This document shows, one piece after another, positions 33,229 through 46,280 of a DNA stretch of 64,000 nucleotides. Source of the stretch: Sophora flavescens (Eukaryota; Streptophyta; Magnoliopsida; Fabales; Fabaceae); the NCBI GenBank assembly GCA_030762895.1, contig CM061068.1, positions 38,798,783 to 38,862,782 of the forward strand. Direction: 5' to 3'. The position numbers were made by a program, and so were the translations under genes. Below the pieces are notes generated by a model that ran no database searches, had not been told where the DNA came from, and saw only the letters and a program-made list of their open reading frames with translations. Numbering within the stretch: position 1 is the first letter of the stretch; each line of letters begins with the position of its first letter.

Positions 33229-34480
33229 TCATTTAGATTAGCTGTCTCTTTCTTGATGTTAGTGCTGATTGCTGAAAAATACTCCCCATCCAAAAAATCG
33301 CCCACTTTTCGGCGCTTAATGACTTTAACGGGGGAATACTAACAAATATTATTAAGATATTATTTAAAAAATAAAAAAATAAAAAATTATATAAAAAATA
33401 ATATATTTAATATTTCGAATAATATAATATTTAATTTTTTAATGTAAACTTTTTTTTATGAATTTTTTAATCAATATTTTTAGATTACTAGTTAGCTATC
33501 CTTACTTTAACTACCGACAAGGACGAAAGATTATCAATGCGTACGTTAGGGTCAAAAGTTTTCTAGAAGAAAAAAGAGTAGATAGCTAAACTTCTCTGTA
33601 GTTCCCAGCCCCATGGTCATGATGACTTTTTTTTTTTTTGTTATCTCCTTCGTGTTTGATGGGTGTTCTATCTCTAATCTCTATGCGTGTAATGTAGTGC
33701 CGTGGTTGATTTATTAAGAAAAAAACTTATTCGGTTGTGAATGGTAAGGTTTAAGTGTTTTTAATCATTTGATATCAACGTTACCTTCTGATGTATTTGC
33801 TTAAAATGGGCTAAAAAAAATAGAGTAAAGTGAAGTATGTCAGGATTCATCTTAATTAAGACATTTGATCCTCGTTATGGGACTAATTTTCGTTCGATGT
33901 CTAATAACAGCTTCAAGTTCAACCTGCTCCCCAAGGATGTATTTGATGAGAATCGATCACAAGACATTCTCCCACCAACTCAATGAAGTGTGCAATTTGT
34001 CACATTAATTTATTGATTCGGACTATATTTTTATTTATTTCTAAGATTAAGCTTATATATCAATATGTGGTTTGTCCGAGTGATAAGAGACTCAGATATT
34101 TTAAACAAGTAATCAAAAGTTTAAATCTGACTCATATATATGGAGAAAATATAATTGAAAGGAGAGAACCCACATTTTGTATCCTACGTATTCAAACTTA
34201 TTTTCTCATGATTTGTAATGAATCTTGGTAATATATCCTGATTGCTCTAACATTATTTGTGGTGACGGATTTTAATTGCATCTCAGAAAAGCATGAACAC
34301 TGTCACTGAGACCTGCCTTTAATTTTTCTGTGGATGTGCTTACTCTTATCTTAATTGCCACATTGCTGAGTGCTGCACAGTTGGAATGTGCAAATTTTTC
34401 TAGGTTTGTTTATGGTATCACGTTAGGATAATATCTAACTTCAATCCAAAAGCTACACCAGAAGAATTTTTAATTCTAAA
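33229..34480. other. AT-rich intergenic DNA
   Basis: No gene is seen. A weak tRNA-like block at 34070-34130 (GTCCGAGTGATAAGAGAC, then AAAGTTTAAATCTGACTC) may be an old SINE. Confidence 0.4.
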
Positions 34481-34654
34481 AGTTTAATTACTAAATTTTG
34501 ATAATGTAAAAATTTTTATACTATTAATCAATCACTAATAGTATCCTGGATGACTTTTAAAACAATTAGGATAAGAGTGAAAAAATTAATGATATGATTT
34601 ATGATTGAATGTCTTATGTAGAAGAGCTTTATACTATCATGTAGCAATTAAACT
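34481..34654. mobile_element. Second, diverged copy of the 15967 MITE family
   Basis: Left AGTTTAATTACTAAATTTTG and right (other strand) AGTTTAATTGCTACATGATA correspond to the ends of the element at 15967-16142. The internal words GATGACTTTTAA and GGATAAGA are also shared between the two. Confidence 0.55.
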
Positions 34655-34933
34655 ACTCTAATTCTAAATGGTTTCTTATTCATATATTTAATTAACATGA
34701 GATTTAACACTTAATACACCACACAACTGAACATAGTTTATAGGATTGAATATTAGAGATATTGAAATAGACCCGATATCATTTTAGAATAAGCAAACCA
34801 AACTTTATCCCAAAAATTAACTAAAAAAGTTTCTTAAGTAAAGATACTTTGTCTATATATAGGCAACAGTCAACATGTGACTTAACAATCTTATTGACAA
34901 ATCTAACAATATATTCACCCAAGTAATTATTGT

Positions 34934-34963
<30 letters not shown>
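34934..34963. repeat. (CA)n microsatellite
   Basis: Fifteen CA dinucleotides in an uninterrupted run. Confidence 0.95.
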
Positions 34964-34964
<1 letters not shown>

Positions 34965-35277
34965 TTTCCATGGGGAGGTGTTAAAATGGGTTATGATATT
35001 TGAACACAAATTTTGAATATCAATTATGATATTGTATATATTTATTTCTATCTCTCACTTATTTTTTATCTTCTTTATATATATATTTCAAAAAAATACA
35101 TCAAAAAAATAAAAAATACACCAAATGATGGTCCGATTTGATGTAAAAAAAACATTCCACTAAAATATCTTTTCTCTTCTTGTTAACGTGTTTCTATCTA
35201 CATTTTTTTTTTTGTAAAAAAAAAGAAAAGAAAAAAAGAAAGAACGTGTTTCTATCTACCTAACCTAGACAACTATT

Positions 35278-35312
35278 CTAGTCTACCCGTGCAACGCACA
35301 GAGAATTTTCTC
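35278..35312 (-). mobile_element. Helitron-like 3' terminus
   Basis: Reading minus, a short hairpin GTGCGTTGCAC followed by GGGTAGACTAG matches the hairpin-plus-CTAG end of plant Helitrons. The body would extend to the right into the AT-rich and satellite DNA. No Rep/helicase gene is present. A similar terminus lies at 61242. Only the end is seen. Confidence 0.3.
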
Positions 35313-35454
35313 CTAAAATAAATTATTACAATATTTAATTCAAATTATGTTGTATTTGTTATTTAATTTTAAAATATAATAATATTATATTTTATTGATT
35401 GAAACAAAATATTTAAATTATTCATACTATAATTATATTATATTAAAGAAAATA

Positions 35455-35658
35455 TAAATAGTAAGTGGTTTTAAATTTGGACCTAGTATCAAAATCAAGA
35501 CATACATAGTTTTGTGCCCCCAAACTTCCTGGAGAACACGGTAGTTTTGTTATCTTTCATGGTTAAAAACATTTAAAAACTAAAAAAATTTTTAAAAGTC
35601 AATAATAAAATAATATAAAAATCAAACCAATAAAAATTGGCTTGTTTCGGACCTAAAA

Positions 35659-35714
<56 letters not shown>

Positions 35715-35881
35715 AATAATAAACTATTAAACTATATATAAATATAGAAAAATTAATTATATATATACATAAATATTAAACTAAAAATTATATATAAATA
35801 TTAAAATATAATAAATACTAAACATTAAAGTATATATATTAATTTTATAACATATATAAATATTCAAATATTAATATATAC

Positions 35882-35926
<45 letters not shown>

Positions 35927-38350
35927 GAATCCACAGCCTGACACATTCTACTATTTTATATCCTAGTATTTTATTATTATTTAAAAGAAAATTTTGTACT
36001 TAGTTTTATATTATTTTATTTTATTATTTTTTAAACTATCTTAAGTTTTATTAAAAAATACCATACTACATTATGTAGTAGTAGATAACACGACATATTT
36101 TTTTTTATAAAAAAAATTAACATCACGCATTCCCAGATAGTGTTTACTTATGTAAAGAGTAAATGAATGGTATGTTATGTGTGGAGGAACAGTAAAAATG
36201 GAATCAACAATAAATAGGACTTTGTTTTTTAATAATAAAAATATAAATTGATGTAGAATAAAATTATTGGTTAAGGTCTCACGCCCCTAAACTTTCCCGA
36301 AGAACACGCTAGCTTTGCTACCTTTCATGGCTAAAACATTTAAAAACAAAAAAAAAAGTTTTAAAAAATTAAAAAAAATATATATATAAAAATCCTGAAC
36401 CAATCAAAACTGGTTCGGTTCGGTTTGGTTTAGATAGTACCCGAAAATATTAATAGTATGTTATGTGTGGAGGAACAGTAAAAATGGAATAAAAAATAAA
36501 CATGACTTTTTTTTAATAATAAAATATAAATTGATGTAGAATAAAATTATTGGATTAGGTCTCACGCCACTAAACTTTCCTGAACAACACGGTAGCTTTG
36601 CTACCTTTCATGTTTAAAAGTTTTAAAAAAAAAGTTTAAAAAGTCAATAATAAAATAATATAAAAACCAAACCAATCAAAACTGACTCGGTTTGGTTTGG
36701 TGTAGATATACCCGAAAATATTAATAGTATGTTATGTGTGGAGGAACAGTAAAAATGGAATAAAAAATAAATAGGACTTTGTTTTTTAATAATAAAATTA
36801 TAAAATGGTGTAGAATAAAATTATTGGTTCAGGCCTCACACCCCTAAACTTTTCCATAACAACACGATAGCTTTTCTGTCTTTCATGATTAAAACATTTT
36901 TAAAAAAAAACTAAAGTTTAAAAAGTCTATAATAAAATAATATAAAAATACAAACCAATCAAAACGGGCTCGGTTTGATTTGGTTTCGATAGTACCTGAA
37001 AACATTAATAGTGTGTTATGTGTGGAGGAATAGTAAAAATGGAATAACAAAAATATAAATTGATGTAGAATAAAATTATTGGTTAAGATCTCACGTCCCT
37101 TAACTTTCCCGAACAACATTGTAGCTTTGCTACCTTTCATGATTAAAACATTTAAAATAAATAAATAAATAAAATTTAAAAAAATAATAAAATAATATAA
37201 AAATCCGAACCAATCAAAACTGGTTCGGTTCGGTTTGGTTTAGATAGTACCCGAAAATATTAATAGTATTATGTGTGAGGAATAGTAAAAATGGAATAAA
37301 AAATAAATAGGACTTTGTTTTGTTAATAATAAAAATATAAATTGATGTAGAATAAAATTATTGGTTTAGGTCTCACGTCCCTAAACTTTCCCGAACAACA
37401 CGGTAGCTTTGCTACCTTTCATGACTAAAACTTTTAAAAACATAAAAAAAAAAAGTTTAAGAAGTCAATAATAAAATAATATAAAAATTCAAACCAATCA
37501 AAACTGGCTCGGTTTGATTTGGTTTAGATAATACCCGAAAATATTAATATATGTTATGTGTGGAGGAACGGTAAAAATGGAATAAAAAATAAATAAGACT
37601 TTGTTTTTTTAATAATAAAAATATAAATTGATGTAGAATAAAATTATTGGTTCAGGTACAACGTCCCTAAACTTTCCCAAACAACATGGTAGTTTTTCTA
37701 CCTTTCATGATTAAAACGTTTTTTTTAAAAAAAACTAAAGTTTAAAAAGTCAATAATAAAATAATATAAAAATCCAAACCAATCAAAACTAGCTCGTTTT
37801 GGTTTGGCGTCGATAGTACCCGAAAATATTAATAGTGTGCTATGTGTGGATGAATAGTAAAACTGGAATAATAAAGATATAAATTGATGTAGAATAAAAT
37901 TATTGGTTAAGGTCTCATTACCCTTAACTTTCCCGAACAACACGGTAGCTTTGCTACCTTTCATGGTTAAAAAATTTTAAATAAATAAATAAAGTTTAAA
38001 AAAATAATAAAATAAAAATCTGAACCAATCAAAACTGGTTCGGTTTGGTTTAGATAGTACCCGAAAATATTAATAGTATGTTATATATGTGTGGAGGAAT
38101 AGTAAAAATGGAATAAAAAATAAATAGGACTTTGTTTTTTTAATAATAAAAATATAAATTGATGTAGAATAAAATTATTGGTTTAGGTCTCACGAGCTTA
38201 ACTTATCCGAACAACACGGTAGCTTTGCTACCTTTCATAATTAAAACATTTTAAAAATATAAAGATTAAAAAGTCAATAATAAAATAATATAAGAATCTG
38301 AACCGATCAAAATTGGTTCGGTTTGGTTTGGTTTAGATAGTATCCGAAAA

Positions 38351-38415
<65 letters not shown>

Positions 38416-39340
38416 AATATATAAAAAAATTAGCATCACACATTCCCAGATAGTATTTACGTATGTAAAGAGTAAATGAATAGTATGTTATGTGTGGAGG
38501 AACAGTAAAAATGGAATCAACAATAAATAGGACTTTGTTTTTTAATAATAAAAATATAAATTGATGTAGAATAAAACTATTGGTTAAGGTCTCACGTCCC
38601 TAAACTTTCCCGAACAACACGGTAGCTTTGCTACCTTTCATGGTTAAAACATTTAAAAACAAAAAAAATATTAAAGTTAAAAAATATAATAAAATAATAT
38701 AAAAATCAAAACCAATCAAAACATGTTCTGTTTGGTTTGGTTTAGATAGTACACGAAAATATTAATAGAATGTTATGTGTGGAGGAACAATAAAAATTGA
38801 ATAAAAAATAAATATGCCTTTTTTTAATAATAAAAATATAAATTGATGTAGAATAAAATTATTGGTTCAGGTCTCATCCCCTAATTTTTCCGAACAACAC
38901 GATAGCTTTGATACCTTTCATGATTAAAACTTTTCAAAACAAAAAAAAGTTTAAAAAGTCAATAATAAAATAATATAAAAATCCAAACCAATCAAAACGG
39001 GCTCGGTTTGACTTGGTTTAGATTGTACCCGAAAATAATAATAGTATGTTATATGTGGAGGAACAGTAAAAATGGAATAAAAAATAAATAAGACTTTATT
39101 TTTTTAATAATAAAAATATAAATTGATGTAGAATAAAATTATTGGTTTAGGTCTCACGTCCATAAACTTTCCCGGACAATACTGTAGCTTTGCTACCTTT
39201 CATGATTAAAACATTTTAAAAAATAAAGTTTAAAAAGTCAATAATAATATAATATAAAAATCTGACCCGATCAAAACTGGTTCGGTTTGGTTTGGTTTGA
39301 TTTAGATAGTACCCTAAAATATTTTATATATATATATATA
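35455..39340 (+). repeat. Tandem satellite, monomers of about 250-285 bp
   Basis: About a dozen copies of one monomer follow each other. Anchoring on CTTTGCTACCTTTCATG gives starts near 36319, 36600, 36879, 37131, 37414, 37699, 37956, 38229, 38631, 38911 and 39192, with a decayed first copy near 35555. Each monomer has a perfect hairpin GGTAGCTTTGCTACC, a CGGTTTGGTTTAGATAGTAC block and ATGTTATGTGTGGAGGAAC. TA-microsatellites interrupt it at 35663-35707, 35889-35922 and 38355-38410. ORFs here, though repeated, are by-products of the array and carry no known domain. Confidence 0.88.
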
Positions 39341-39828
39341 TAAATAAAAAATATATAAAAATATTAAACTAAAAATTATATACAAATATTAAAATATAAT
39401 AATTATTAAATATTAAAAGTATATATATTAATTTTAAAAATATATAATTATTAAAATATTAATATATATATATTTATATTACAATAGCTTAAATATAATA
39501 ATACCAAAAATTCAATGGTTTGACACCTCAATATTACTGTTGCGCTACAATAATATTGGGATTTATATGGTTGGTAGATAGATAGATACAGTCTTCGGTA
39601 CAGAAAAAATGATTTTTTGACCAAACTGGGTTCCTTTTAGAAACTATTTATCAGTTTAGGGTTATTCTGAAACTATTTACCAATAGGGGGTCTTTTTGGA
39701 CACGTGACATATTTTATTTTTTTTCACTCTAACGGGTCAAAGACGCAAGTCAGACTGGCGCCTTCAAAGGCAACATCTGCAGTCATAGTGGCGCCTCCCC
39801 CTGCAGTGCACCACGTGGCATTGCAGTT
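38741..39828 (+). repeat. Segmental duplication, copy 1 (1,088 bp)
   Basis: This block, containing two satellite monomers plus a 300-bp MULE terminal segment, is repeated almost base for base at 39829-40913. The junction words TTTAGATAGTACACGAAAAT start both copies. Confidence 0.85.
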
Positions 39829-40913
39829 TTTAGATAGTACACGAAAATATTAATAGAATGTTATGTGTGGAGGAACAATAAAAATTGAATAAAAAATAAA
39901 TATGCCTTTTTTTAATAATAAAAATATAAATTGATGTAGAATAAAATTATTGGTTCAGGTCTCACCCCCCTAATTTTTCCGAACAACACGATAGCTTTGC
40001 TACCTTTCATGATTAAAACTTTTCAAAACAAAAAAAAAGTTTAAAAAGTCAATAATAAAATAATATAAAAATCCAAATCAATCAAAACGGGCTCGGTTTG
40101 ACTTGGTTTAGATTGTACCCGAAAATAATAATAGTATGTTATATGTGGAGGAACAGTAAAAATGGAATAAAAAATAAATAAGACTTTATTTTTTTAATAA
40201 TAAAAATATAAATTGATGTAGAATAAAATTATTGGTTTAGGTCTCACGTCCATAAACTTTCCCGGACAATACTGTAGCTTTGCTACCTTTCATGATTAAA
40301 ACATTTTAAAAAAATAAAGTTTAAAAAGTCAATAATAATATAATATAAAAATCTGACCCGATCAAAACTGGTTCGGTTTGGTTTGGTTTGATTTAGATAG
40401 TACCCTAAAATATTAATATATATATATATATAAATAAAATATATATAAAAATATTAAACTAAAAATTATATACAAATATTAAAATATAATAATTATTAAA
40501 TATTAAAAGTATATATATTAATTTTAAAAATATATAATTATTAAAATATTAATATATATATTTATATTATAATAGCTTAAATATAATAATACCAAAAATT
40601 CAATGGTTTGACACCTCAATATTACTGTTGCGCTACAATAATATTGGGATTTATATGGTTGGTTGATAGATAGATACAATCTTCGGTACAGAAAAAACGA
40701 TTTTTTGATCAAACCGGATTCCTTTTAGAAACTATTTATCAATTTAGGGTTATTCTGAAACTATTTACCAATAGGGGGTCCTTTTGGACACGTGACATAT
40801 TTTATTTTTTTCACTCTAACGGGTCAAAGACGCAAGTCAGACTGGCGCCTTTAAAGGCACCATCCGAAGTCGTAGTGGCGCCTCCCCCTGCAGTGCACCA
40901 CGTGGCATTGCAG
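39829..40913 (+). repeat. Segmental duplication, copy 2
   Basis: The offset from copy 1 is 1,088 bp and differences are few. It ends at the same GTGGCATTGCAG word, after which a third, partial copy of only the last 300 bp (about 40930-41229) follows a C-run and forms the left MULE end. Confidence 0.85.
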
Positions 40914-41329
40914 TGTCTCCCCCCCCCCCCAATATTATTGTTGCGCTACAATAATATTGGGATTTATATGGTTGGTAGATAGATAGATACAGTCTTCGGT
41001 ACAGAAAAAACGATTTTTTGATCAAACTAGATTCCTTTTAGAAACTATTTATCAATTTAGGGTTATTCTGAAACTATTTACCAATAGGGGGTCCTTTTGG
41101 ACACGTGACATATTTTATTTTTTTCACTCTAACCGGTCAAAGACGCAAGTCAGACTGACGCCTTTAAAGGCACCATCCGCAGTCGTAGTGGCGCCTCCCC
41201 CTACAGTGCACCACGTGGCATTGCAGTGCCCCCCCCTCCCACCCCCACCCCCACCCCACACACACACACAGAATGCCTTCACAGAAGAAGCACCCCCCCA
41301 AACGAAGCAGTTCCCTCCCCCCCTCATTT

Positions 41330-42470
41330 CCTCCTCTATAAATAGTCCTTAGTAGGAAATTTTATTTACTATTTGTGATATTATTTGTTACTTGTTATCA
41401 AGGTATTTTTTTTATTGCCTCTTGTTGTTTTAAATAGATACTTTACCATTAATATCATTGTTACTCCCTATACTTATAGTATAATTTTTTTGTAGCGGTG
41501 TTCCTTTAGAATTGCAGGTGACTTTATTTTAATTCTTATAAGGTAATTTTTTTTTACTACTGTAGTAATTGATGAATATTTATTGGTGTAAATTGCTATT
41601 GCTATTGTTTTTATGTCTCCTGTGATATTATGTGCTACTCGTTATTACGGGTTTTTTTATTGCCTCTTGTTGTTTTAAATAGATATTTTATCATTAATGT
41701 CATCGTTACTCCCTAAACTTATAGTATAATTTGTTTTTGTAGCGGTGTTCCTTTAAAATTACATGTGACTTTATTTTAATTCTTATAAGGTAATTTTTTT
41801 TACTACTGTAATAATTGATGGATATTTATTGGTGTAAATTGTTATTGCTATTATTTTTTTTATGCCTCATGTGATATTATGCGCTACTCGTTATTACGGG
41901 TTTGTTTTATTGCCTCTTGTTGTTTTAAATAGATACTTTATCATTAATGTCATCGTTACTCCCTAAACTTATAGTATAAATTTTTTTTGTAGCGGTGTTC
42001 CTTTAAAATTGCATGTGACTTTATTTTAATTCTTAGAAGGAAATTTTTTTTACTACTGTAATAATTGATAAATATTTATTGGTGTAAATTGTTATTGCTA
42101 TTATTTTTTTTACGCCTCCTGTGATATTATGTGCTACTCGTTATTACGGGTTTTTTTAATGCCACTTGTTGTTTTAAATAGATATTTTATCATTAATGTC
42201 ATCGTTACTTCCTATACTTATAGTATAATTTTTTTTGTAGCGGTGTTCCTTTAAAATTGCATGTGACTTTGTTTTAATTCTTACAAGGTAAATTTTTTTT
42301 TACTACTGTAATAATTGATGAATATTTATTGGTGTAAATTGTTATTTCTATTATTTTTTTATGCCTCCTGTGATATTATTTGCTACTCATTATTACTGGT
42401 TTTTTTATTGCCTCTTGTTGTTTTAAATAGATACTTTAATTAAATTTATCATCAATGTCAGTATTTATTG
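41330..42470 (+). repeat. Left MULE arm: about 4.5 tandem units of about 245 bp
   Basis: The word TTGTTGTTTTAAATAGATA recurs near 41420, 41660, 41915, 42165 and 42415. Each unit also has GTAGCGGTGTTCCTTTA and TACTACTGTAATAATTGAT. The right arm (45655-46280) holds the same units inverted, so the whole set forms a giant inverted repeat around the genes. Confidence 0.85.
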
Positions 42471-42572
42471 GATCTTAATTGATACTATAATTTTCCTTAA
42501 TTATACAACTCAATAGATTTTATTATATAATCTATATATCTGTAACATTTTTTTTAATGTCAGGTGATAGAT

Positions 42573-44315
42573 ATGGCATCATCTAGCTCACAATCAGGGG
42601 CACGATTGGTAAACCCCGACCCGGTGGATGATTCGCTATTGAACCTGCAAGAAAAGCATGTTTCCCAGCATGTATTGAATGGATCTCCCGATCGAGTTCT
42701 TAGAGCTCGACGTGGACTGTCATTTAATCATGCTGTTATGGATATCCCAAAGTCTGTCAAAGCTAATCTTCAAATAGCCGGTTTCTTGGGGGTAGCCCAA
42801 GTAAATATAACCCAGCTTGATCATAATTTGATTACTGCACTTGTTGAGCGATGGAGACCCGAGACACATACCTTTCATATGCCGTGGGGAGAATGCACCA
42901 TCACACTGCAGGATGTTGTTATATTTTGTGGACTACGCATTAACGGTCCCGCTGTTATTGGTGCAACTCATAAACATTGGAAGCAATATGTCGGTGAAAT
43001 GCTAGGCAGAGTTCCTAGCGATTCTGACATGAAAGGATCAAGAATGAAGTTAAAGTGGCTGGAAGATCATTTTGGGCACTTCTCTCAATGGAAGGATAAT
43101 CAATGGTGGAGGGTTGTATATACACGAGCGTATATACTCAGGTTGACAGGGAACCTATTACTCCCGGATCACTCCGGTTCACATGTACCACTGAGATATC
43201 TTCCACTATTGGAGAATTTTGAAGTAACAGGTCAGTATAGCTGGGGTTCGGCTGTATTGGGTTACTTGTATCGAGAGTTGTGCAAGTATACGAACTATGA
43301 AAAGAAGGAGACTTGCGGGTTCATGCCGTTGGTTCAAATATGGGCATGGGAAAGGATGCCTTCCATTGCTCCGCAGCTCGTGATTGACCAACGAGATTTT
43401 GGTACACCATACGATACACGATAAGTAGCATGTAAAATTCGTAATGCCCTCATTGTTTGTAGCTTATACTTGATCTGATAATCCTTTTTTAAAACAATGA
43501 TAGGTGGCGTTCAGGGGTTACTTATAACAGGCAGATGTACCACCCGACATATTATCGCGACCGATTTGACAAAATGAAACATCGCGATGTAAGTATAAAT
43601 TTTCAATTTAAATAAAAATTAGGAATGTTTTGTGAATGTTTTGTATTATTTATGTTGTTTCTATCTTATGAATGTAATTGCATTAATTTGTTCCATGTTG
43701 GTAGATAATCTGGTGTCCCTACGACGACATGATGATGCCAACACTACCCATGGTCTGTCTAGAAGCCATGTACTTATGGAGGGTTGTTCTTCCTTTGATA
43801 TGCTTCAACATTGTCAAGTGGGTTCAACCAGATCGTGTGATGCGTCAATTTGCCTGCAGCAACATATATCCAATAAACCTGCCCAACCAGAAAATCGTCA
43901 TGATCTGTCCCTTAGGGGCAAACAATCTTAGAATTGGCCACTCATGTTGGATGATGACATTAGTTTCTGGAATGATAGATACATGAAGGTGATTTGTCAT
44001 AATCAACCACAGATTGGTCTCCTAAATAAGCAATCAGAGTATATGCGGTGGTACTTGCGTAGGACACGACGATGGGTTGGCAGGGAAGGTGCACTCATAG
44101 GATATTTGGTAACGTTTTGGTGTCCCAGCATATTGTTTTTTTGGTTGAATTATATTTTGATAAATTATTGTTAATAGTTATTAACATTGCTGTAGGCTGA
44201 TGGGATGGAGCGATTATACTACTTAAGTACTCCCGAGGGTCAACCAGAGTTCACGTTTGGTGAACTTAATCAAGAGCTTGAGGCTATTATGGCAAAGATC
44301 GGACGAGGCGGATAG
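42573..44315 (+). pseudogene. Plant mobile domain (PMD, MAIN/MAIL-like) gene, disabled
   Basis: Exons 42573-43420, 43504-43588, 43705-44108 and 44196-44315 can be traced. The ATG at 42573 starts MASSSSQSGARLVNPDP. The PMD core is clear: LITALVERWRPETHTFHMPWGE, TLQDVVIFCGLRINGPAV, WWRVVYTRAYILRL, VQIWAWERMP, then YYRDRFDKMKHRD and PYDDMMMPTLP. Three lesions: the first donor reads ATAAGT instead of GTAAGT at 43421; one base is lost near 43851, shifting the frame after DRVMRQF; and TAG stands at 43929-43931. Host PMD proteins (MAIN, MAIL1) act in genome maintenance and silencing; element-borne copies are common and their role is unknown. Confidence 0.85.
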
Positions 44316-44802
44316 CATTATTATACCCATCTTGTCTCACCTGCACTCTCACACAAGCCATGGAACCGATTCTCCGCTCGTTAACGCTGCGTGCAGCAGC
44401 AATAGTGGAGGGTCGGGTCTCTTGGTAGGAGAAGACAAAGCATCTCGGAACAACATAATTTCTACACACCGCCTATGCCGAGACGTGGATAAGGATATTA
44501 TTATGCGCCCATCTAGGTGCATGAGTTTTCACAGAACCCGCTCCAACGTATTTTCATACTGACATGGCAGGACCATCGTCCATGCCTGCCCATTCCTCAT
44601 CGTCCATGCATACTCATTCCCCTATGCATCCAAATTCACCCAATTTGTTCTTCACACCACCCGCATATCACCCGACAGCTAACACATCAGAGCACCCAAT
44701 CCCATGATTGAGCAAATACAAAACACCCCAATATACTCTCCTGGATACGTTGGTATAGGTATTTACTTGAAGGTCGACTTCTCCGCAATTTTAGACTCTA
44801 GC
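44316..44802. other. MULE interior between the two convergent genes
   Basis: The strand is relatively GC-balanced and rich in CAC/CCAT words. It probably held the C-terminal tail of the PMD protein, and perhaps the lost transposase core, but no frame stays open with a recognisable domain. Confidence 0.4.
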
Positions 44803-45368
44803 TCAGCAAGTGAAGAGCCACGTCAAGTTTAGCCCAATGTCGAAGAAATCCACGTCGTGAGGCTCGGTGTCCGATGAACCCGATGTTGGTATATCATCTT
44901 CATCATCATCTTCATCCGACTCATCCTCCATCTCGCTTGCCCAATCGTCATCTTCGTCATTTGCATTTGACCCAAGGTTTACCGGCATATTTCGCCGCCG
45001 AAATTACTATCCAATGACGGCACAGGGAATGTGGAAGTGCCCGCAACATTAACATCAACGTACTACTCAAGTGTCGACATCCAGGGATTTTGGATTAAAC
45101 CATTCAAAGATGCACTTCACATCTCGATCATCAGCAGTTTCAACAAGAATATATTTCGCCGGGTTGCCACATATCATATATCTTGTCACAATTTTTGAAA
45201 CTGATTGATTTGGTTTCAGCCTCAACTTCGAGTGAATCTTTGCCCTCAAACACTCGTACCGGATGCAATGTTTTATTTGCACAATTTCTTGGTCCCCTTC
45301 AAATTATTTCCTTCTGATCCATCGAAGACTCTCCCGTTCGAGTATACAAATACTGCAACTTGGCTCAT
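44803..45368 (-). pseudogene. mudrA transposase, N-terminal part only
   Basis: An ATG at 45368 starts MSQVAVFVYSNGRVFDG. After a one-base shift near 45285 the frame gives IKHCIRYECLRAKIHSKL, KPNQSVSKIVTRYM and DRDVKCIFEWF, the MULE N-terminal domain. An acidic stretch (DDDWASEMEDESDEDDD) follows in another frame, and the protein ends near 44803. The DDE core, SWIM finger and C-terminus are absent. It faces the PMD gene tail to tail. Confidence 0.65.
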
Positions 45369-45654
45369 GACGTCTGCCCTACAATAATATCAAATATATA
45401 AAAATAACCCATAAATTTACAATTTCTAATAATAACAATATTAAAAATACACAACAACAAATACAAATAATGGTATTAATAATATTAACATCATATTTAA
45501 TATTAAATATGTAAACTTAAAAATAACATTAATATAACACAATAATATCACTATTAATAATAATATTACAAAATAAAATTAATTACCAATTACTAATAAT
45601 AAATACCGATACTAATAAAAGTAATATTACTGTTATATTATAATAAAAAAATAC

Positions 45655-46280
45655 ACTTAATAATTAAAAGAAAGTATCAAATAACATTACAAGAGGCAAT
45701 AAAAAAATACCAGTAATAACAAGTAGCAAATAATATCACAAGAGGCATAAAAAAATTAATAGCAATAACAATTTGCACCAATAAATATTCATCAATTATT
45801 ACAGTAGTAAAAAAAAAATTTACCTTATAGCAATTAAAATAAAGTCACCTGCAATTTTAAAGGAACACCGCTATAAAAAAAAATTATACTATAAGTATAT
45901 GGAGTAACGATGACATTAATGATAAAGTATCTATTTAAAACAACAAGAGGCAATAAAAAAAAACCCGTAATAATGAGTAGCAAATAATATCACAGGAGGC
46001 ATAAAAAAATTAATAGCAACAACAATTTACACCAATAAATATTCATCATTTATTACAGTAGTAAAAAAAATTTACCTTATAAGAATTAAAATAAAGTCAC
46101 CTGCAATTTTAAAGGAACACCGCTACAAAAAAAATTATACTATAAGTATAGGGAGTAACGATGATATTAATGATAAAGTATCTATTTAAAACAACAAGAG
46201 GCAATAAAAAAATACCTTAATAACAAGCAACAAATAATATCATAAGTAGTAAATAAAATTTCCTGCTAAGAACTATTTAT
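45655..46280 (-). repeat. Right MULE arm: about 2.5 inverted copies of the same unit
   Basis: TATCTATTTAAAACAACAAG recurs near 45930 and 46185, with a partial copy near 45685, and GAACACCGCTA appears twice. These are the reverse complements of the left-arm units. The arms differ in copy number. Confidence 0.85.

Noticed and set aside
36889..37964. Two similar minus-strand ORFs beginning MKGSKAT, repeated like a gene family
   Set aside because: They are the same frame of two satellite monomers; the other monomers break it, so it is not a conserved protein.
41221..41340. C-rich block followed by TATAAATAG considered as a host gene promoter
   Set aside because: It lies within the MULE terminal repeat and is mirrored at 46260-46400, so it belongs to the transposon.
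44867..45052. Plus-strand Ser/Asp-rich ORF
   Set aside because: It is the complement of the acidic stretch of the mudrA remnant on the minus strand.
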